Shown: piece by piece, positions 1 through 11,774 of the stretch
Layout: each line of letters begins with the position of its first letter
How positions within the stretch are numbered: the stretch's first letter is position 1
Assembly (NCBI RefSeq): GCF_026210795.1
Contig: NC_089438.1
Span: 2,315,501 to 2,379,500 of the forward strand
Direction: 5' to 3'
DNA length: 64,000 nucleotides
Source: Rhizophagus irregularis
Lineage: Eukaryota; Glomeromycota; Glomeromycetes; Glomerales; Glomeraceae
Program-made: the position numbers and the translations under genes
Notes under the pieces: model-generated
What the model was told of the DNA's origin: nothing
The model's input: only the letters and a program-made list of their open reading frames with translations
The model's database searches: none

Positions 1-178
1 ATATAAAAATAAAGTCATGCTTTTAGTTTTGGCGAATTAATACTAAATTTGTATGTAATAATTCAATTTTTGGCGAATTCAACTGATTTTAAGGGTAGCG
101 AAATACCCATAATTTTGTGCAGATCATTTATGACCTATATATGTATTTTCCGGGGTCCTGCTGGAAACATGTTCCTAA

Positions 179-1305
179 AGGACCCCGGATAATTATAATA
201 AAGGTCATATACAAAAAAAGTATATTTTATTGTATTTTTAATGAAAAGGTCATATGCAAAAGCGGGTATTTTAAGTAAAAGTCACATGCAAAAATAGAAT
301 ACTTCTAATATAATTTTATGTAAAATTTTAAGGTCACATGTAATTTTTCTAATAAAGCATATATTTTAGGGGGAATATAGTGGAAATATAATATGCAGTA
401 GTGTTACATCAAATTTAATATAAATAGCAAATTTTGCTTGAGATAATTTTATCATAATGATAACGTAATAAATTTATATTCAAAAAGTTCATTTTTTTAT
501 CACAATGTAATATAATTATTTAAATTTATTAAATTTATTTGCTTTTCATATCAGATAAATTTACCAGAGATTCAATATAATTTACCATTAATTATTTTTA
601 AAATGTTAAGACTTAAGACACGTGTTTTCGTATTTTAATTTTTGTCTTTAATGTCATTATATATCAATACAAAATGAAATATCTCGAGAAACTTTTAAAC
701 ATTAATACTTTCTACAATTCCACCTCCTAATATTCATTCTGTTCATGTTTCAAATATTAATATATCTGATATCTTTTCTATTACTTTTGATACTCCTTAT
801 GAGACTCTTCTACCGTTAGCCAGAATTAATAATACTGCTGAAAAGATCCTTCATTTGCAATATTCACATTTAACTTCTGCAGCTGTCTTTTCTAATGGGG
901 GTTGTTTATTAAACCTTAGCATTACAATTTAGACTAGCTATTTAAAATTAATGAAATTTTCAGAAAATTGCAAAAATTTCACTGAAAATATGGGATTTTT
1001 GATTGTAGGAAAAAAAAAAATGATAATCTATAATTTTTTAATTCAGCTATAAATAAATTACAGTTAATTATTTCTACAGAATCAATTGATGATAATGCTG
1101 TATAATTTTAATATAAAATAAAATTTTGACCTATTTTTTAGTAAAAAAATTATATTGATGTCATATGATAAAAAAGGCGTATTTATCAGCTAAAATAAGG
1201 TCATATGATAAAAATGTATATCAAAACGGCAAAATTTACTTATATTTCATTAGATTTTTAATTAGTACTGCGGATGTAACCTCTATTATAATTATCCGGG
1301 GTCCT
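179..1305. mobile_element. 1.1 kb TIR element, hAT-like
   Basis: Terminal inverted repeats of about 29 bp: 179-207 starts AGGACCCCGGATAATTATAA, and its reverse complement lies at 1277-1305. The flanks carry GTTCCTAA (171-178) and GTTCCTAG (1306-1313), a 7/8 match that would be an 8-bp target duplication as made by hAT transposases. Subterminal copies of GGTCATATG-like words occur at both ends. No transposase is visible, so it would be non-autonomous. The bases just outside the left end (150-160) look like a further copy of the right end. Confidence 0.6.
719..932 (+). pseudogene. Short coding-like remnant inside the TIR element
   Basis: This is the only stretch of the 1.1 kb element with coding character. 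One frame reads about 60 codons with balanced composition (IPPPNIHSVHVSNINISDIF, later DTPYETLLPLARINNTAEKI) before a stop near 932. It has no start codon or recognisable domain. It may be captured exon sequence or a remnant of a longer mobile-element ORF. The rest of the element is AT-rich with no gene. Confidence 0.3.
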
Positions 1306-1313
1306 GTTCCTAG

Positions 1314-2500
1314 TCCTATCATAATGTCACATAACAGACGCGCTTACCGCTCACCAGAAATATCTTGAAAAATACACTTTTATAAAGAAACCTAAAACTA
1401 CACCTGCTTCTTTATCTTTCTCCAAGTCTTTTCATGCAAAACACCTCGTAAAGTTAAACAAATTCATTCAAAATGTCAAGGTATCTCTTATACAGTGGAA
1501 TATTAGACAAACTCAGGGGAAAAAACAATACCTAAGGCGTAACAATTACATGTATCAGAAACGATATGAGAATTTTCTCCAATATCATGATAAAACAACC
1601 AAAATCAGCCGGAATCAGAAGGCTCAATTCTAGCATAATTGTAAAAGAGTTTTCAACTGGATAAAAGATGACCCTGCTCTTACCTTAGATGATCAAATTT
1701 CTTGTGCATGTCAACATCGATTCTTGTTAAAACATTGACAAGCCCATTCAACATTTGAAATATAAAGATAGAACATTTAACCAGAATGAAAAATGATTAT
1801 AATTTTCAAACTCTCAGGTTTCCAGGGAAATCACAAAGAAAACCAAAAATCAGTAAGAACGCTGAAACCTCAAGGACTGTAATTTCTATTCAACCTCTTT
1901 CTAAAGAAATCAAATCAGATGTAGGTTTAGAAGTGGCTTATGACTTTAATATTCCAGCGGATCTCCTCCCTTTCGTACTTGATGGGCCAATATACACATC
2001 AAAAAAACAAAAAAAAAATAATAATCTGATGGTTCCTGGTAGCCAAACTTGGCTGACTGAATTAAAATCTAGAAAGAAACTCCATATCTTGAATGAAAAA
2101 CAACATTTAGAACATCTAGCCAATGTCCGGAAAGTGGCATTTCTTGGTATATGCATAAATAGACTACGCATATGGTCTTTTTACGAAGATGTCTTCATGT
2201 GGCACTTAAACTCTATTTACAATGATCTTATCTCTATTTTCGACCGCTGTAAGGAATGTACAATGGCTGAGGAAATTGCCGACCTCAATCAAGAATTTAA
2301 TAACCTTAATTGTATTTTGTCAATTATGACTACATGGAAATTCATCACATAAACTTTCCTATGAAGATACTTTGGATAGATTTACGCCTAAAGAATTATG
2401 ACCTAACAGACGTAACACTAATCACAAATTTTACTTTGGCTCTTCTGAGTCAAAACATATAGATAAAAAACTTATAAGGATTGTGACACTTTACCACTCA
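1314..2500 (+). pseudogene. Decayed coding remnant, probably of a retroelement
   Basis: Coding-like sequence begins directly after the TIR element. About 100 codons read LTAHQKYLEKYTFIKKPKTT onward. After stops and frame changes, an open stretch of 188 codons follows (1786-2352), and a third frame continues to about 2500. The composition is unlike the AT-rich spacer and rich in K, Q, R and N, with motifs such as WIKDDPALTLDDQ and HRFLLKH. I read it as the linker region of a LINE-type polyprotein, but no catalytic motif survives. It could instead be an unknown host gene. At least two stops and two frame changes make it non-functional. Confidence 0.4.
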
Positions 2501-2639
2501 TTTAAATTTTGACGTCAATGTATAATATCTTAAAGGAAATATTTTAATATTTAACCTTCAATTTTTTTTTTTCTACTAGACTCCCGATTTTTTGAATTTA
2601 ACTAATTTTTATATAGTCTTCTTTTTATAATGAGTCTAG

Positions 2640-2926
2640 CACTGGTAAAAAAATGATTTATCCTATACATATCTTACACATATTGGGTGCTCAAAATGTA
2701 GAAAATCATACACAAATAATACACATATCATATACATATCGGGTACTAATCTATATATCATATATATATTAGGTACCTGATAGGTATACTACTATACTAT
2801 ATATATAAGTACCCGATATGTGTATGATATGTGTATTATTTGTGTATGATTTTCTACATTTTGAGTACCCGATATATGTAAGATATGTGTAGGATATGTG
2901 TAGGATAGACCATTTTTTTACCAGTG
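2640..2926. mobile_element. Fold-back MITE with CACTG ends
   Basis: The element starts CACTGGTAAAAAAATG and ends with the complement CATTTTTTTACCAGTG. It is flanked by TAG on both sides (2637-2639, 2927-2929), a 3-bp duplication typical of the CMC (CACTA/Plavaka) superfamily. The arms are over 100 bp and nearly perfect inverted repeats rich in ATATGTGTA and CGGGTAC words. A related palindrome lies at 12445-12739. It has no coding capacity. Confidence 0.75.
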
Positions 2927-2929
2927 TAG

Positions 2930-3570
2930 ATATTTTTAATTGTAGCTATTTATGAAATCCTTTTATAATCTACAATAATTATTCACCATTTTTAACAAAC
3001 AATATTGAAACTCCACCTATGACAGTATTTATAAGTGGCGGCCATTTGGTCGAAAGAAAAATACGGATCATTTAAATTTCTAGTTTTTTTACTTGGTTAT
3101 TCTTCCCAGGTTGGCAGATGAGTTCTGGGAGTGGTTTTGGATCCTTCCCATTTCTCGCTCTTTTTCAAGATCAGAGGTCATCATCTACCTGACTCGCTGG
3201 GTTTGTGGTTTGGTTATAGTAATAGAATTATTTTTGACTCAATATATTTGTTGTCTGTATAATTTGTACTATAACTTGGTTCCATCTGAAACATAAAAAT
3301 AAAAATAAAAATTGATAATTCATAAAAAAAAAATGATTTTTTATTAATATTATTAATATGTAAAATAATGTAATAATTTCAAAAAATTGATTTCCTATTA
3401 GATAATACATCGTCTCTTCCATTATAGAAAGAGATTCTATCATAGATGTGGGAGAATAACTGAGAATAACTCATTGTATCTGAAGCATAATAAGAGTATA
3501 ACTTGTAGGAATCATTATTTGTGATATTGAGCTTATACGACTAAGTGCAAGCATTGAACAAGCCTCTGAT
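2930..3570. other. Spacer; possible 3' tail of a LINE
   Basis: No supported gene. Positions 3090-3300 are less AT-rich than the surroundings and end in an A-rich tail with AAATAAAAATAAAAATT, as LINE 3' ends do. This could be the tail of the decayed remnant upstream (inference). The rest is AT-rich spacer. Confidence 0.25.
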
Positions 3571-3814
3571 TAAGGTTGCTTGCCAAAACCTAGGGGTTTA
3601 GGCAAGATGGCGTTTCGCCGAAAAGCGAAATTCTGCCGAAACTATATTAAAGTTATATTAAAAAACTGGTGAAACTTTGGAGAAAGGCGAAACTGCTGAA
3701 ACTTATTATAAATGCCGAAACTGCCAAAACTCTGCCAAAACTATAATAAATCTATAGTAAAATTTTGACGAAACTAATCGTAGGATTTTGAAGAGGTTTA
3801 GACAAGCAACCTTA
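3571..3814. mobile_element. hAT-type MITE, copy 1 (244 bp)
   Basis: The ends are TAAGGTTGCTTGCC and the complement of TAAGGTTGCTTGTC. The flanks are CCTCTGAT and CCCCTGAT, a 7/8 match to an 8-bp duplication. The inside carries repeated CGAAACT/GCCGAAACT words. Copies of the same family are at 33851-34094 (also 244 bp, opposite orientation) and 59822-60043, with a larger relative at 38510-39810. Confidence 0.85.
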
Positions 3815-3829
3815 CCCCTGATGTTGATG

Positions 3830-4250
3830 TTTTTGCTGTTTCATTGTAAAAATTAAGTAATGATTAAATATTTTTATTAATATGTACAAAATTTTAGAAT
3901 ATTTCGCAAAAATTTTTTTTATTAATAATTTTAATATATGCAATTGCTTAATCCTTCACTCAGCGGTACAAAATGATCATTAATTTTGTCAGGATTTTTA
4001 TATGTTAACTAGAATTTTTAATGGTATTCTTGATAAAAAAGCTTAATTTTGCAATAGATAACGCTGAAAAGGTTTTATATCCTACCCTATAAAAAATATG
4101 GATACGGTTAACATACGGTATTACCGTATTTTGCGAACAGTATCATTACAGTATCATTAAAGTATTTTAACAGTATTTTCACATACGATATACATTTGGT
4201 ATTTTGCACACCGTATTATATACACGGTATTTTTAAATAGTGAAGATTTG
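3830..4250. other. AT-rich spacer without a gene
   Basis: No open frame or RNA gene is supported. From 4095 a run of GTATTACCGTATTT-like palindromic words begins and leads into the tandem repeat that follows. Confidence 0.5.
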
Positions 4251-4289
4251 TATACTTTATACTTATATGCAGTATTATATTTCAGTTTA

Positions 4290-4530
4290 TAACGTATGTG
4301 ATTATTTGCGTATTCCAGTTTATAACGTATGTTTTATACTGGTGGTTATTTGCGAACAGTATTATACCTCAGCTTATAACGTATGTTTTATACTGATGGT
4401 TATTTGCAAATAGCATGATGCCTCAGTTTATAACGTATGTTTTATACTGGTAGTTATTTGCGAACAGTATTATGTTTCAATGTACAATGTATGTTTTATA
4501 CTGGTGGTTATTTGCTAACAGCATAATATA
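4290..4530. repeat. Tandem repeat, ~65-70 bp unit
   Basis: Four to five imperfect units share CAGTTTATAACGTATG, TTTTATACTGGTGG and TTATTTGCGAACAGTA. No coding frame. The word TTATTTGCGAACA also occurs near 38010, so a related element may lie there. Confidence 0.7.
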
Positions 4531-4679
4531 TGTATATTTTATCATATTTGCAAGTATTATTACTACGGTATTTTTATATATAATATAAATTTATATATTT
4601 ATATATTTAACATGAAAATTTGTCCTTATAATTATTAAATTTTATTATTAAATTAAAAATACTACAATCAAATATAGAA

Positions 4680-5060
4680 AGTTAGAAGGTACAATTTTAA
4701 TAGTGATAAAAAAATAAAATTAGTAGTAATAAAAAAATAAAAAATTAATAAAAGATGAAATTAGTAGTAATAAAAAATTAATAAAAGATGAAATTAGTAG
4801 TGATAAAAAATTAATAAAAGATGAAATTAGTAGTAATAAAAAGATAAAGTTAGTAGTAATAAAAAGATGAAGTTAGTAGTAATTAAAGATGAATTAATAG
4901 TAACAAAAGAATGAAATTATTAAAGATTAGATTAGTAGCGATAAAATTAGTAGCAATAAAAAGGAGATACAATTAGTAGTAATAAAAAGATAAAATTAGT
5001 AAAATAAAATTAGTAATGATTAAAAGAAGTCAAAACTAGTAGTAATAAAAGAAAAGGCTA
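4680..5060. repeat. Low-complexity A/T/G tandem repeat
   Basis: Irregular 20-25 bp units of AAATTAGTAGTAATAAAAAG. No frame survives. Confidence 0.7.
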
Positions 5061-5320
5061 AATAAAGACAAAAAAAGGAAAAGAAAATCAATGACTGTAC
5101 CTTTTTTATTAAGTATATAAATATATTTATATTAGAAAAGTTCAAGAAATCAAAATAAATAATTAGTAATAACTGAAAGTTAACCATCATACTTAAATAT
5201 AAAAAACTATTATAATTTCACAAACATTAAATATTTTCACAAACGTATAAATGTTTTTGTAAAAGTTTTTCTTTTAACTTTTTATTTGGAATCAGTTTAA
5301 TAAAATTTTCTTCTTAAATA

Positions 5321-5440
5321 ATAAAAATAAACAAATAAATGTAATATCTGAAATAATAATAACTTGAGTAAAAAAACAATGATAAAAATAAACAAATAAA
5401 TGTAATATCTGAAATAATAATAACTTGAGTAAAAAAGTAA
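5321..5440. repeat. Direct duplication of ~57 bp
   Basis: The block AATAAACAAATAAATGTAAT...CTTGAGTAAAAAA occurs twice back to back, the second copy starting about 57 bp after the first. Otherwise 5060-5770 is AT-rich spacer without a gene. Confidence 0.7.
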
Positions 5441-5936
5441 AAACAAAATAAAAGAAAGAGTTTGTATTTTTCCAAATTTATATTATTCACGTTACAAAAA
5501 CAAATAATCTGCAATCATCTATTGGCTAATTTTCACGTGGTAATCCACTGATCAGCCAATAATTTTGTTCTTATATAATTAACCCAGAAAAAATATTTTT
5601 AAGACAGTAAATAGCCTATAGTCCTATACAATACAAATGTGCATAATTTGATCAGAAATATGATTAAAAAGTTCTAAGTCCGATAATTACGATTGTTAAG
5701 ATACCGCTCAACTTTAACAGTTTAACTTTTTAACTGTATAGTTGAAAGCATGATCGATAAATTAAATAATAATAAGAAAAATTCGTGAGAATTTTCCTTG
5801 GTACTGCTTAATTTTTTTAATTTTTAAATTAAAACCTTAATACTAAATTAGAATAAGCAGTATCAAGAAAATTCGCGGACTTTTCTTGTCATTGTTTAAT
5901 CGATTGCTTTAAAAAAAACAATGGCATACTTTGAAC

Positions 5937-8900
5937 TAGTGTTCTAAATGGATCGAATCAGATCGGATTTGAGATGAATCCGATTTGATCCAAATTCGGA
6001 TCAAAAAAAGTTGGATTTGATCTGATCCAAATTCGGATCAAAAATAATTGGATCTGATCTGATCTGAATCCGAAATGAGCTTGATTCGATTCGGTCTGAA
6101 TCCAATAATTAATAAACCGTTGCGAAACGGTTTTTTTTAGTTAAATAAACCGTTTTGCAATGGTTTATATTAAAATAATTAATAAACCGTTGCAAAATGG
6201 TTCTTTTTAGTTAAATAAACCATTTCGCAACGGTTTATACTAAAACAATTTAAAAAAACTGTTGTGAAACGGTTCTTTTTAGTTAAATAAACCGTTTCGC
6301 AACGGTCTATATTAAAATGATTTAAAAAACTGTTGCGAAACAGTTTTTTTTAGTTAAATAAACCATTTCGCAACGGTTTTTATTAAAATATTTTAAAAAA
6401 CCGTTGCGAAATGGTTTTTTTAGTTAAATAAACCATTTCGCAACGGTTTTTATTAAATTCGTTAAAAAACTATTTCGCAACAGTTTTTTTCGTTTAAATT
6501 GAAATAAAAAATGTTTCGCAACATTTTTTATTAAATAAATTTTTAAAAAAACGTTGCGAACCATTTTTTTAACTTCTGATTCAGATCGGATTCAGACCGG
6601 ATCGGTTTTATCTGAACACGGTTTATTTAATTAAAAAAAACCATTTCGCAATGGTTTTTTTAACGATTTTAATATAAACCGTTGCGAAATGGTTTATTTA
6701 ACTAAAAAGAACCATTTCGCAATAGTTCTTTTAATTGTTTCAATATAAACCGTTACGAAACGGTTTATTTAATTAAAAAGAACCGTTACGAAACGGTTTA
6801 TTTAATTAAAAAGAACCGTTTCGCAACGGTTTTTTTAATTGTTTTAATATAAACTGTTGCGAAATGGTTTATTTAACTAAAAAAACCATTTCGCAACGGT
6901 TTATTTAACTAAAAAACCATTTCGCAACGGTTTATGTAACTAAAAAAACCATTTCGCAACGGTTTATTTAACTAAAAAAACCATTTCGCAACGGTTTATT
7001 TAACTAAAAAAACCATTTCGCAACGGTTTATTTAACTAAAAAAACCATTTCGCAACGGTTTATTTAACTAAAAAAACCATTTCGCAACGGTTTATTTAAC
7101 TAAAAAAACCATTTCGCAACGGTTTATTTAACTAAAAAAACCATTTCGCAACGGTTTATTTAACTAAAAAAACCATTTCGCAACGGTTTATTTAACTAAA
7201 AAAACCATTTCGCAACGGTTTATTTAACTAAAAAAACCATTTCGCAACGGTTTATTTAACTAAAAAAACCATTTCGCAACGGTTTATTTAACTAAAAAAA
7301 CCATTTCGCAACGGTTTATTTAACTAAAAAAACCATTTCGCAACGGTTTATTTAACTAAAAAAACCATTTCGCAACGGTTTATTTAACTAAAAAAACCAT
7401 TTCGCAACAGTTTTTTTAACGATTTTAATATAAACTGTTGCAAAACGGTTTATTTAACTAAAAAGAACCATTTCGTAACGGCTCTTTTAATTTTTTTAAT
7501 ATAAACCATTGCGAAACGGTTTATTTAATTAAAAAGAACCGTTTCGCAACAGTTTATTTAATTAAAAAGAACCGTTTCGCAATGGTTTATTTAATTAAAA
7601 AGAACCATTTCGCAACGGTTTATTTAATTAAAAAGAACCGTTTCACAACAGTTTATTTAATTAAAAAGAACCGTTTCGCAACGGTTTATTTAATTAAAAA
7701 GAACCGTTTCGCAACGGTTTATTTAATTAAAAAGAACCGTTTCGCAACGGTTTATTTAATTAAAAAGAACCGTTTCAACGGTTTATTTAATTAAAAAGAA
7801 CCGTTTCGCAACGGTTTATTTAATTAAAAAGAACCGTTTCGCAACGGTTTATTTAATTAAAAAGAACCGTTTCGCAACGGTTTATTTAATTAAAAAGAAT
7901 CCGCTTTCGCAACGGTTTATTTAATTAAAAAGAACCGTTTCGCGAACGGTTTATTTAATTAAAAAGAACCGTTTCGCAACGGTTTATTTAATTAAAAAGA
8001 ACCGTTTCGCAACGGTTTATTTAATTAAAAAGAACCGTTTCGCAACGGTTTATTTAATTAAAAAGAACCGTTTCGCAACGGTTTATTTAATTAAAAAGAA
8101 CCGTTTCGCAACAGTTTATTTAATTAAAAAGAACCGTTTCGCAACGGTTTATTTAATTAAAAAAGAACCGTTTCGCAACGGTTTATTTAATTAAAAAGAA
8201 CCGTTTCGCAACGGTTTATTTAATTAAAAAGAACCGTTTCGAACGGTTTATTTAATTAAAAAGAACCGTTTCGCTTAACGGTTATTTAATTAAAAAGAAC
8301 GCTGCAACGGTTTATTTAATTAAAAAGAACCGTTTCAGAACGGTTTATTTAATTAAAAAGAACCGTTTCTTTCAACGGTTTATTTAATTAAAAAGAACCG
8401 TTTCGCAACGGTTTATTTAATTAAAAAGAACCGTTTCGCAACGGTTTATTTAATTAAAAAGAACCGTTTCGCAACGGTTTATTTAATTAAAAAGAACTGT
8501 TTCGCAACAGTTTATTTAATTAAAAAGAACCGTTTCGCAACGGTTTTTTAACAATTTTAATATAAACCGTTGTGAAACAGTTTATTTAACTAAAAGGAAC
8601 CATTTCGCAACGGTTCTTTTAATTGTTTTAATATAAACCATTGTGAAACAGTTTATTTAATTAAAAAGAACTGTTTCGCAACGGTTTTTTAAAATATTTT
8701 AATATAAACCATTGCGAAATGGTTTATTTAACTAAAAAGAACCATTTTGCAACAGTTTTTTTAATAATTTTAATGTAAACCATTGCGAAACAGTTTATTT
8801 AACTAAAAAAACTATTTCGCAACAGTTTTTTTAAATTGTTTTAGTATAAACCGTTGCGAAACGGTTTATTTAACTAAAAAGAACCGTTGCGCAACAGTTT

Positions 8901-9421
8901 TTAAATTGTTTTAATATAAACCGTTGCGAAACGGTTTATTTAATTAAAAAGAACTATTGCGAAATGGTTTATTTAATTAAAAAGAACCGTTTTGCAACGG
9001 TTTTTTAAAATATTTTAATATAAACCGTTGCGAAATGATTTATTTAACTAAAAAAAACCATTGCACAATGGTTTTTTAAATTGTTTTAATATAAACTGTT
9101 GCGAAACGGTTTATTTAACTAAAAATAACCGTTTCGCAACGGTTTTTTATTGTCTTAATAAAAAACGTTGCGCAAAACATTTTTTATTTTCCAAGATTTG
9201 GATTTGATTCAGATCTGATCCGAATCTGATCCGAATCCATTTGAATCTGATTCAATCTGATCTGATTTGAATGAATAACTGATCTGATCTGATTCGATCT
9301 GAAATGGATCAAATTATTTTGATTCAGATCAGATCACAGATCATAAAAAAGCTGATCTGATCCGATCTGTTTCAGATCAGATCTGCGGATACGAATCAGA
9401 TTGGATTTTTTTGGAACACTA
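5937..9421. mobile_element. 3.5 kb hAT-type element filled with hairpin satellite
   Basis: The left end is TAGTGTTCTAAATGGATC and the right end complements TAGTGTTCCAAAAAAATC. The ends fit the hAT pattern and are flanked by a perfect 8-bp duplication, CTTTGAAC, at 5929-5936 and 9422-9429. Subterminal zones (to ~6110 and from ~9190) are packed with GATCTGATC and GAATCNGATC words on both strands, as expected of transposase binding sites. No transposase is encoded. The interior is one long satellite. The insertion target is a unit of the ~80 bp satellite that flanks it on both sides. Confidence 0.85.
6110..9170. repeat. Hairpin satellite, 31-33 bp unit, roughly 70 or more copies
   Basis: The core is AACCGTTTCGCAACGGTT, a 7-bp stem with a short TCGC loop, joined by TTTATTTAATTAAAAAG (itself holding the palindrome TTTAATTAAA). 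Units at 6880-7400 use ACTAAAAAAACCATTTCGC. Units at 7550-8540 use ATTAAAAAGAACCGTTTCGC and are nearly identical, which points to recent amplification. The outer parts (6110-6880, 8540-9170) are more diverged. The repeat-encoded open frame near 7582-7794 is a by-product. Confidence 0.9.
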
Positions 9422-10130
9422 CTTTGAACAATAGCAAGAAAAGTTTGAATGAATTTTTCTTACCATTGTTTAATCAATTGCTTTAAATAAACAATGATAT
9501 ACTTTGAACAATAGCAAGAAGAATTTTCTTGCCATTGTTTAATCAATTGCTTTAAAAAAAACAATGATATACTTGAACAATGGTAAGAAAAGTTCGCACG
9601 AATTTTTCTTGTCATTGTTTAATCGATTGCTTCAAATAAATGATATACTTCGAACAATAGCAAGAAAAGTTCGAGCGAATTTTTCTTGCCATTGTTTAAT
9701 TAATTGCTTTAAAAAAAACAATAATAGACTTGAGTTAAACAATAGCAAGAAATATTCGAACTAATTTTTCTTGCCATTGTTTAATCAATTACTTTGAAAA
9801 AAAAACAATGGTATACTTTGAACAATAGCAAGAAAAGTTTGAACGAATTTTTCTTGCCATTGTTTAATCAATTGCTTTAAAATAAACAATGCTATACTTC
9901 GAACAATAGCAAGAAAAGTTTGAGCTGCGAACTTTTCTTGCCATTGTTTAATCAATTGCTTTAAAAAAAAATGCTACTTTGAAAAATGGCAAGAAAAGTT
10001 TGAGCGAATTTTTCTTGCCATTGTTTAATCAATTACTTTGAAAAAAAAACAATGGTATACTTTGAACAATGGCAAGAAAAGTTCGAGCGAATTTTTCTTA
10101 ATACCGCTTAATCTTTAAATTAAAACCTTA
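9422..10130. repeat. ~80 bp palindromic satellite S1, block 1
   Basis: Units read CAATGGCAAGAAAAGTTCG, a short centre, then CGAATTTTTCTTGCCATTG, followed by TTTAATCAATTGCTTTAAAA and ACAATGATATACTTTGAA. Each unit can fold into a hairpin through the GGCAAGAAAA/TTTTCTTGCC arms. About eight units. The block also covers 5880-5936 on the other side of the hAT element, so it was one array before the insertion. Blocks 2 and 3 are at 36725-37600 and 60980-62175. A related unit with GCTTAATTTTTAAATTAAAA adjoins at 5780-5880. Confidence 0.9.
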
Positions 10131-10512
10131 GTAAATTACTTTACAGAAAGATTCGAAATCGAATAATAATATTGCACTTACATTGTTTCAATATTAAGTT
10201 AATGTCAAAAATCTTTATTTTTCCCGCCTTGTGTACATTAAGTAAACATCGAAATGACATCGAACAGATGTCTATCTGGCATCATACAAACATTATGCGA
10301 ATCGAGATAACATCGGACGAGCGTTGATTCGACGTCAATCAAACATTCGACATCAGGACATGATGGCTTAGTGTATTTTATTCTAAAAGAAATAAAATGA
10401 AAAAAAAAACCTAAAAGGAAGTTTATTGAGACTTTTTTACTCATTTCATATATACCAGCATTGTATGTAATGTGATTTTGGTAAAATTATATTTATTAAT
10501 TAAGGTTTAATA
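10131..10512. other. Spacer without a recognised gene
   Basis: Somewhat less AT-rich than the surroundings at 10230-10380, but neither strand shows a convincing frame or splice pattern. It lies downstream of the disrupted minus-strand exon. Confidence 0.4.
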
Positions 10513-10851
10513 CTAGTTTTTATTATAACTATTATAATACATGGAATTATCTGGGGGTGTACTGACAGTAGAACTTTGACTAGTATTACGAGGTGGTTTT
10601 TCATTTAATGCCTGCGTTATTAAACTTTTATTTACAATTATAACGTTCCTTAGGTTCAATAAAACACGTATAAGGGATTTAGTGTTTGTTAAATGTGGTG
10701 ATATTGGGATTTCAGCATGATCAACATGGAAATATCACGGTATACCACCTAGATCCTTTACCAAAACATTTAATCGCATATCTAAACCAGCAATTTGAAT
10801 ACCAACAACTCCAAATTCATTACTGGCCAGTCTACATAATGCGTTTATAGC
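10513..10851 (-). pseudogene. Last exon of a host-like gene, split by an hAT insertion (3' part)
   Basis: On the minus strand one frame runs from the insertion site to a TAG at 10513-10515. It is interrupted only by a TGA at 10735-10737. The protein reads AINALCRLASNEFGVVGIQI and ends in a polar tail rich in S, P and N. The upstream 20 codons-worth of sequence continues on the far side of the 17 kb element at 28031-28050, directly after a good splice acceptor (TTAATTCCAG). Joined across the single copy of TTTATAGC the frame is continuous (QQIRRY then AINAL). The TGA is one C-to-T change from CGA. The family is not recognised. This is either a former host gene or an older mobile-element gene. 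Confidence 0.6.
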
Positions 10852-11099
10852 TAGTGCTCTACATGAGCCGGCTCGAGCCGAGCTACAGTCTGGCTTGGCT
10901 CGGCTTGAAGATCTGTGCCAAGCCAAGTCTGAAATGAACTGAGCCACAAAAAATCTTGGCTCAGCTCAGTTCGAGCCAAGCTGAGCCATGAAAATCCTGG
11001 CTTGAGCCAAGCTGGGCTCGAGCTGGCTCGAGCTTTATCATAAAAACGTTTTCGCAACATTTTTACTTTAAATTATTAAAAAAAATGTTGCGAAACGTT

Positions 11100-11735
11100 T
11101 TTTACTTTTATATTTATATAAAATGCTGAAACTATTTGTTTCGGCGTTTTTCCTTTTGATTTTACATGTAAAAACGCTAAAACTGATAGTTTTGGCATTT
11201 TTTTTTCGATTTTACATGTAAAAGCGCCAGAATAATTGGTTCTGGCGTATTTCCTTTTGGTTTTACATGTAAAAACGCTGAAACTGATAGTTTCGGCATT
11301 TTTTTTTTGATTTTACATGTAAAAATGCCGAAACTGATAGTTTTGGCATTTTTTTTGATTTTACATGTAAAAGCGCCAGAATAATTGGTTCTGGCGTATT
11401 TCCTTTGGTTTTACATGTAAAAACGCCAGAATCATTAGTTCTGGCGTTTTTTTTTTGATTTTACATGTAAAAACGCCAAAACTATTAGTTCCAGCATTTT
11501 TTTTTCAATTTTACATGTAAAAACGCCAGAATCATTAGTTCTGGCGTTTTTTTTTCAATTTTACATGTAAAAACGCCGGAATCATTAGTTCCAGCGTTTT
11601 TTTTTTCAATTTTACATGTAAAAATGCCAGAATCATTAGTTCTGGCGTTTTTTTCAATTTTACATGTAAAAACGCCAGAATCATTAGTTCCAGCGTTTTT
11701 TTTTTCAATTTTACATGTAAAAACTTAAATAAACG
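11100..11735. repeat. ~50 bp tandem hairpin repeat
   Basis: About twelve units of TTTTACATGTAAAAACGCC, AGAATCATTAGTTCTGGCG and a T-run. The arms AACGCCAGAA and TTCTGGCGTT pair within each unit, and TTTTACATGTAAAA is itself a palindrome. It lies inside the left part of the hAT element. Confidence 0.85.
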
Positions 11736-11774
11736 TTTTCGCAACCACTGGTCAAAAACCATGCAAACATAGCT

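Noticed and set aside
7582-7794. 70-codon frame with repeated VYLIKKNRFAT units
   Set aside because: It is a translation of the 33 bp hairpin satellite, whose unit length is a multiple of three; no start context, domain or flanking gene signal.
6880-8540. CRISPR-like regular spacing of short palindromic repeats
   Set aside because: The spacers are the same in every unit, there are no cas genes, and the array lies inside a eukaryotic transposon with its own target duplication.
10851-11060. Overlapping minus-strand frames rich in Leu, Ala and Ser
   Set aside because: They translate the GCTCGAGCC subterminal repeats of the hAT-type element.
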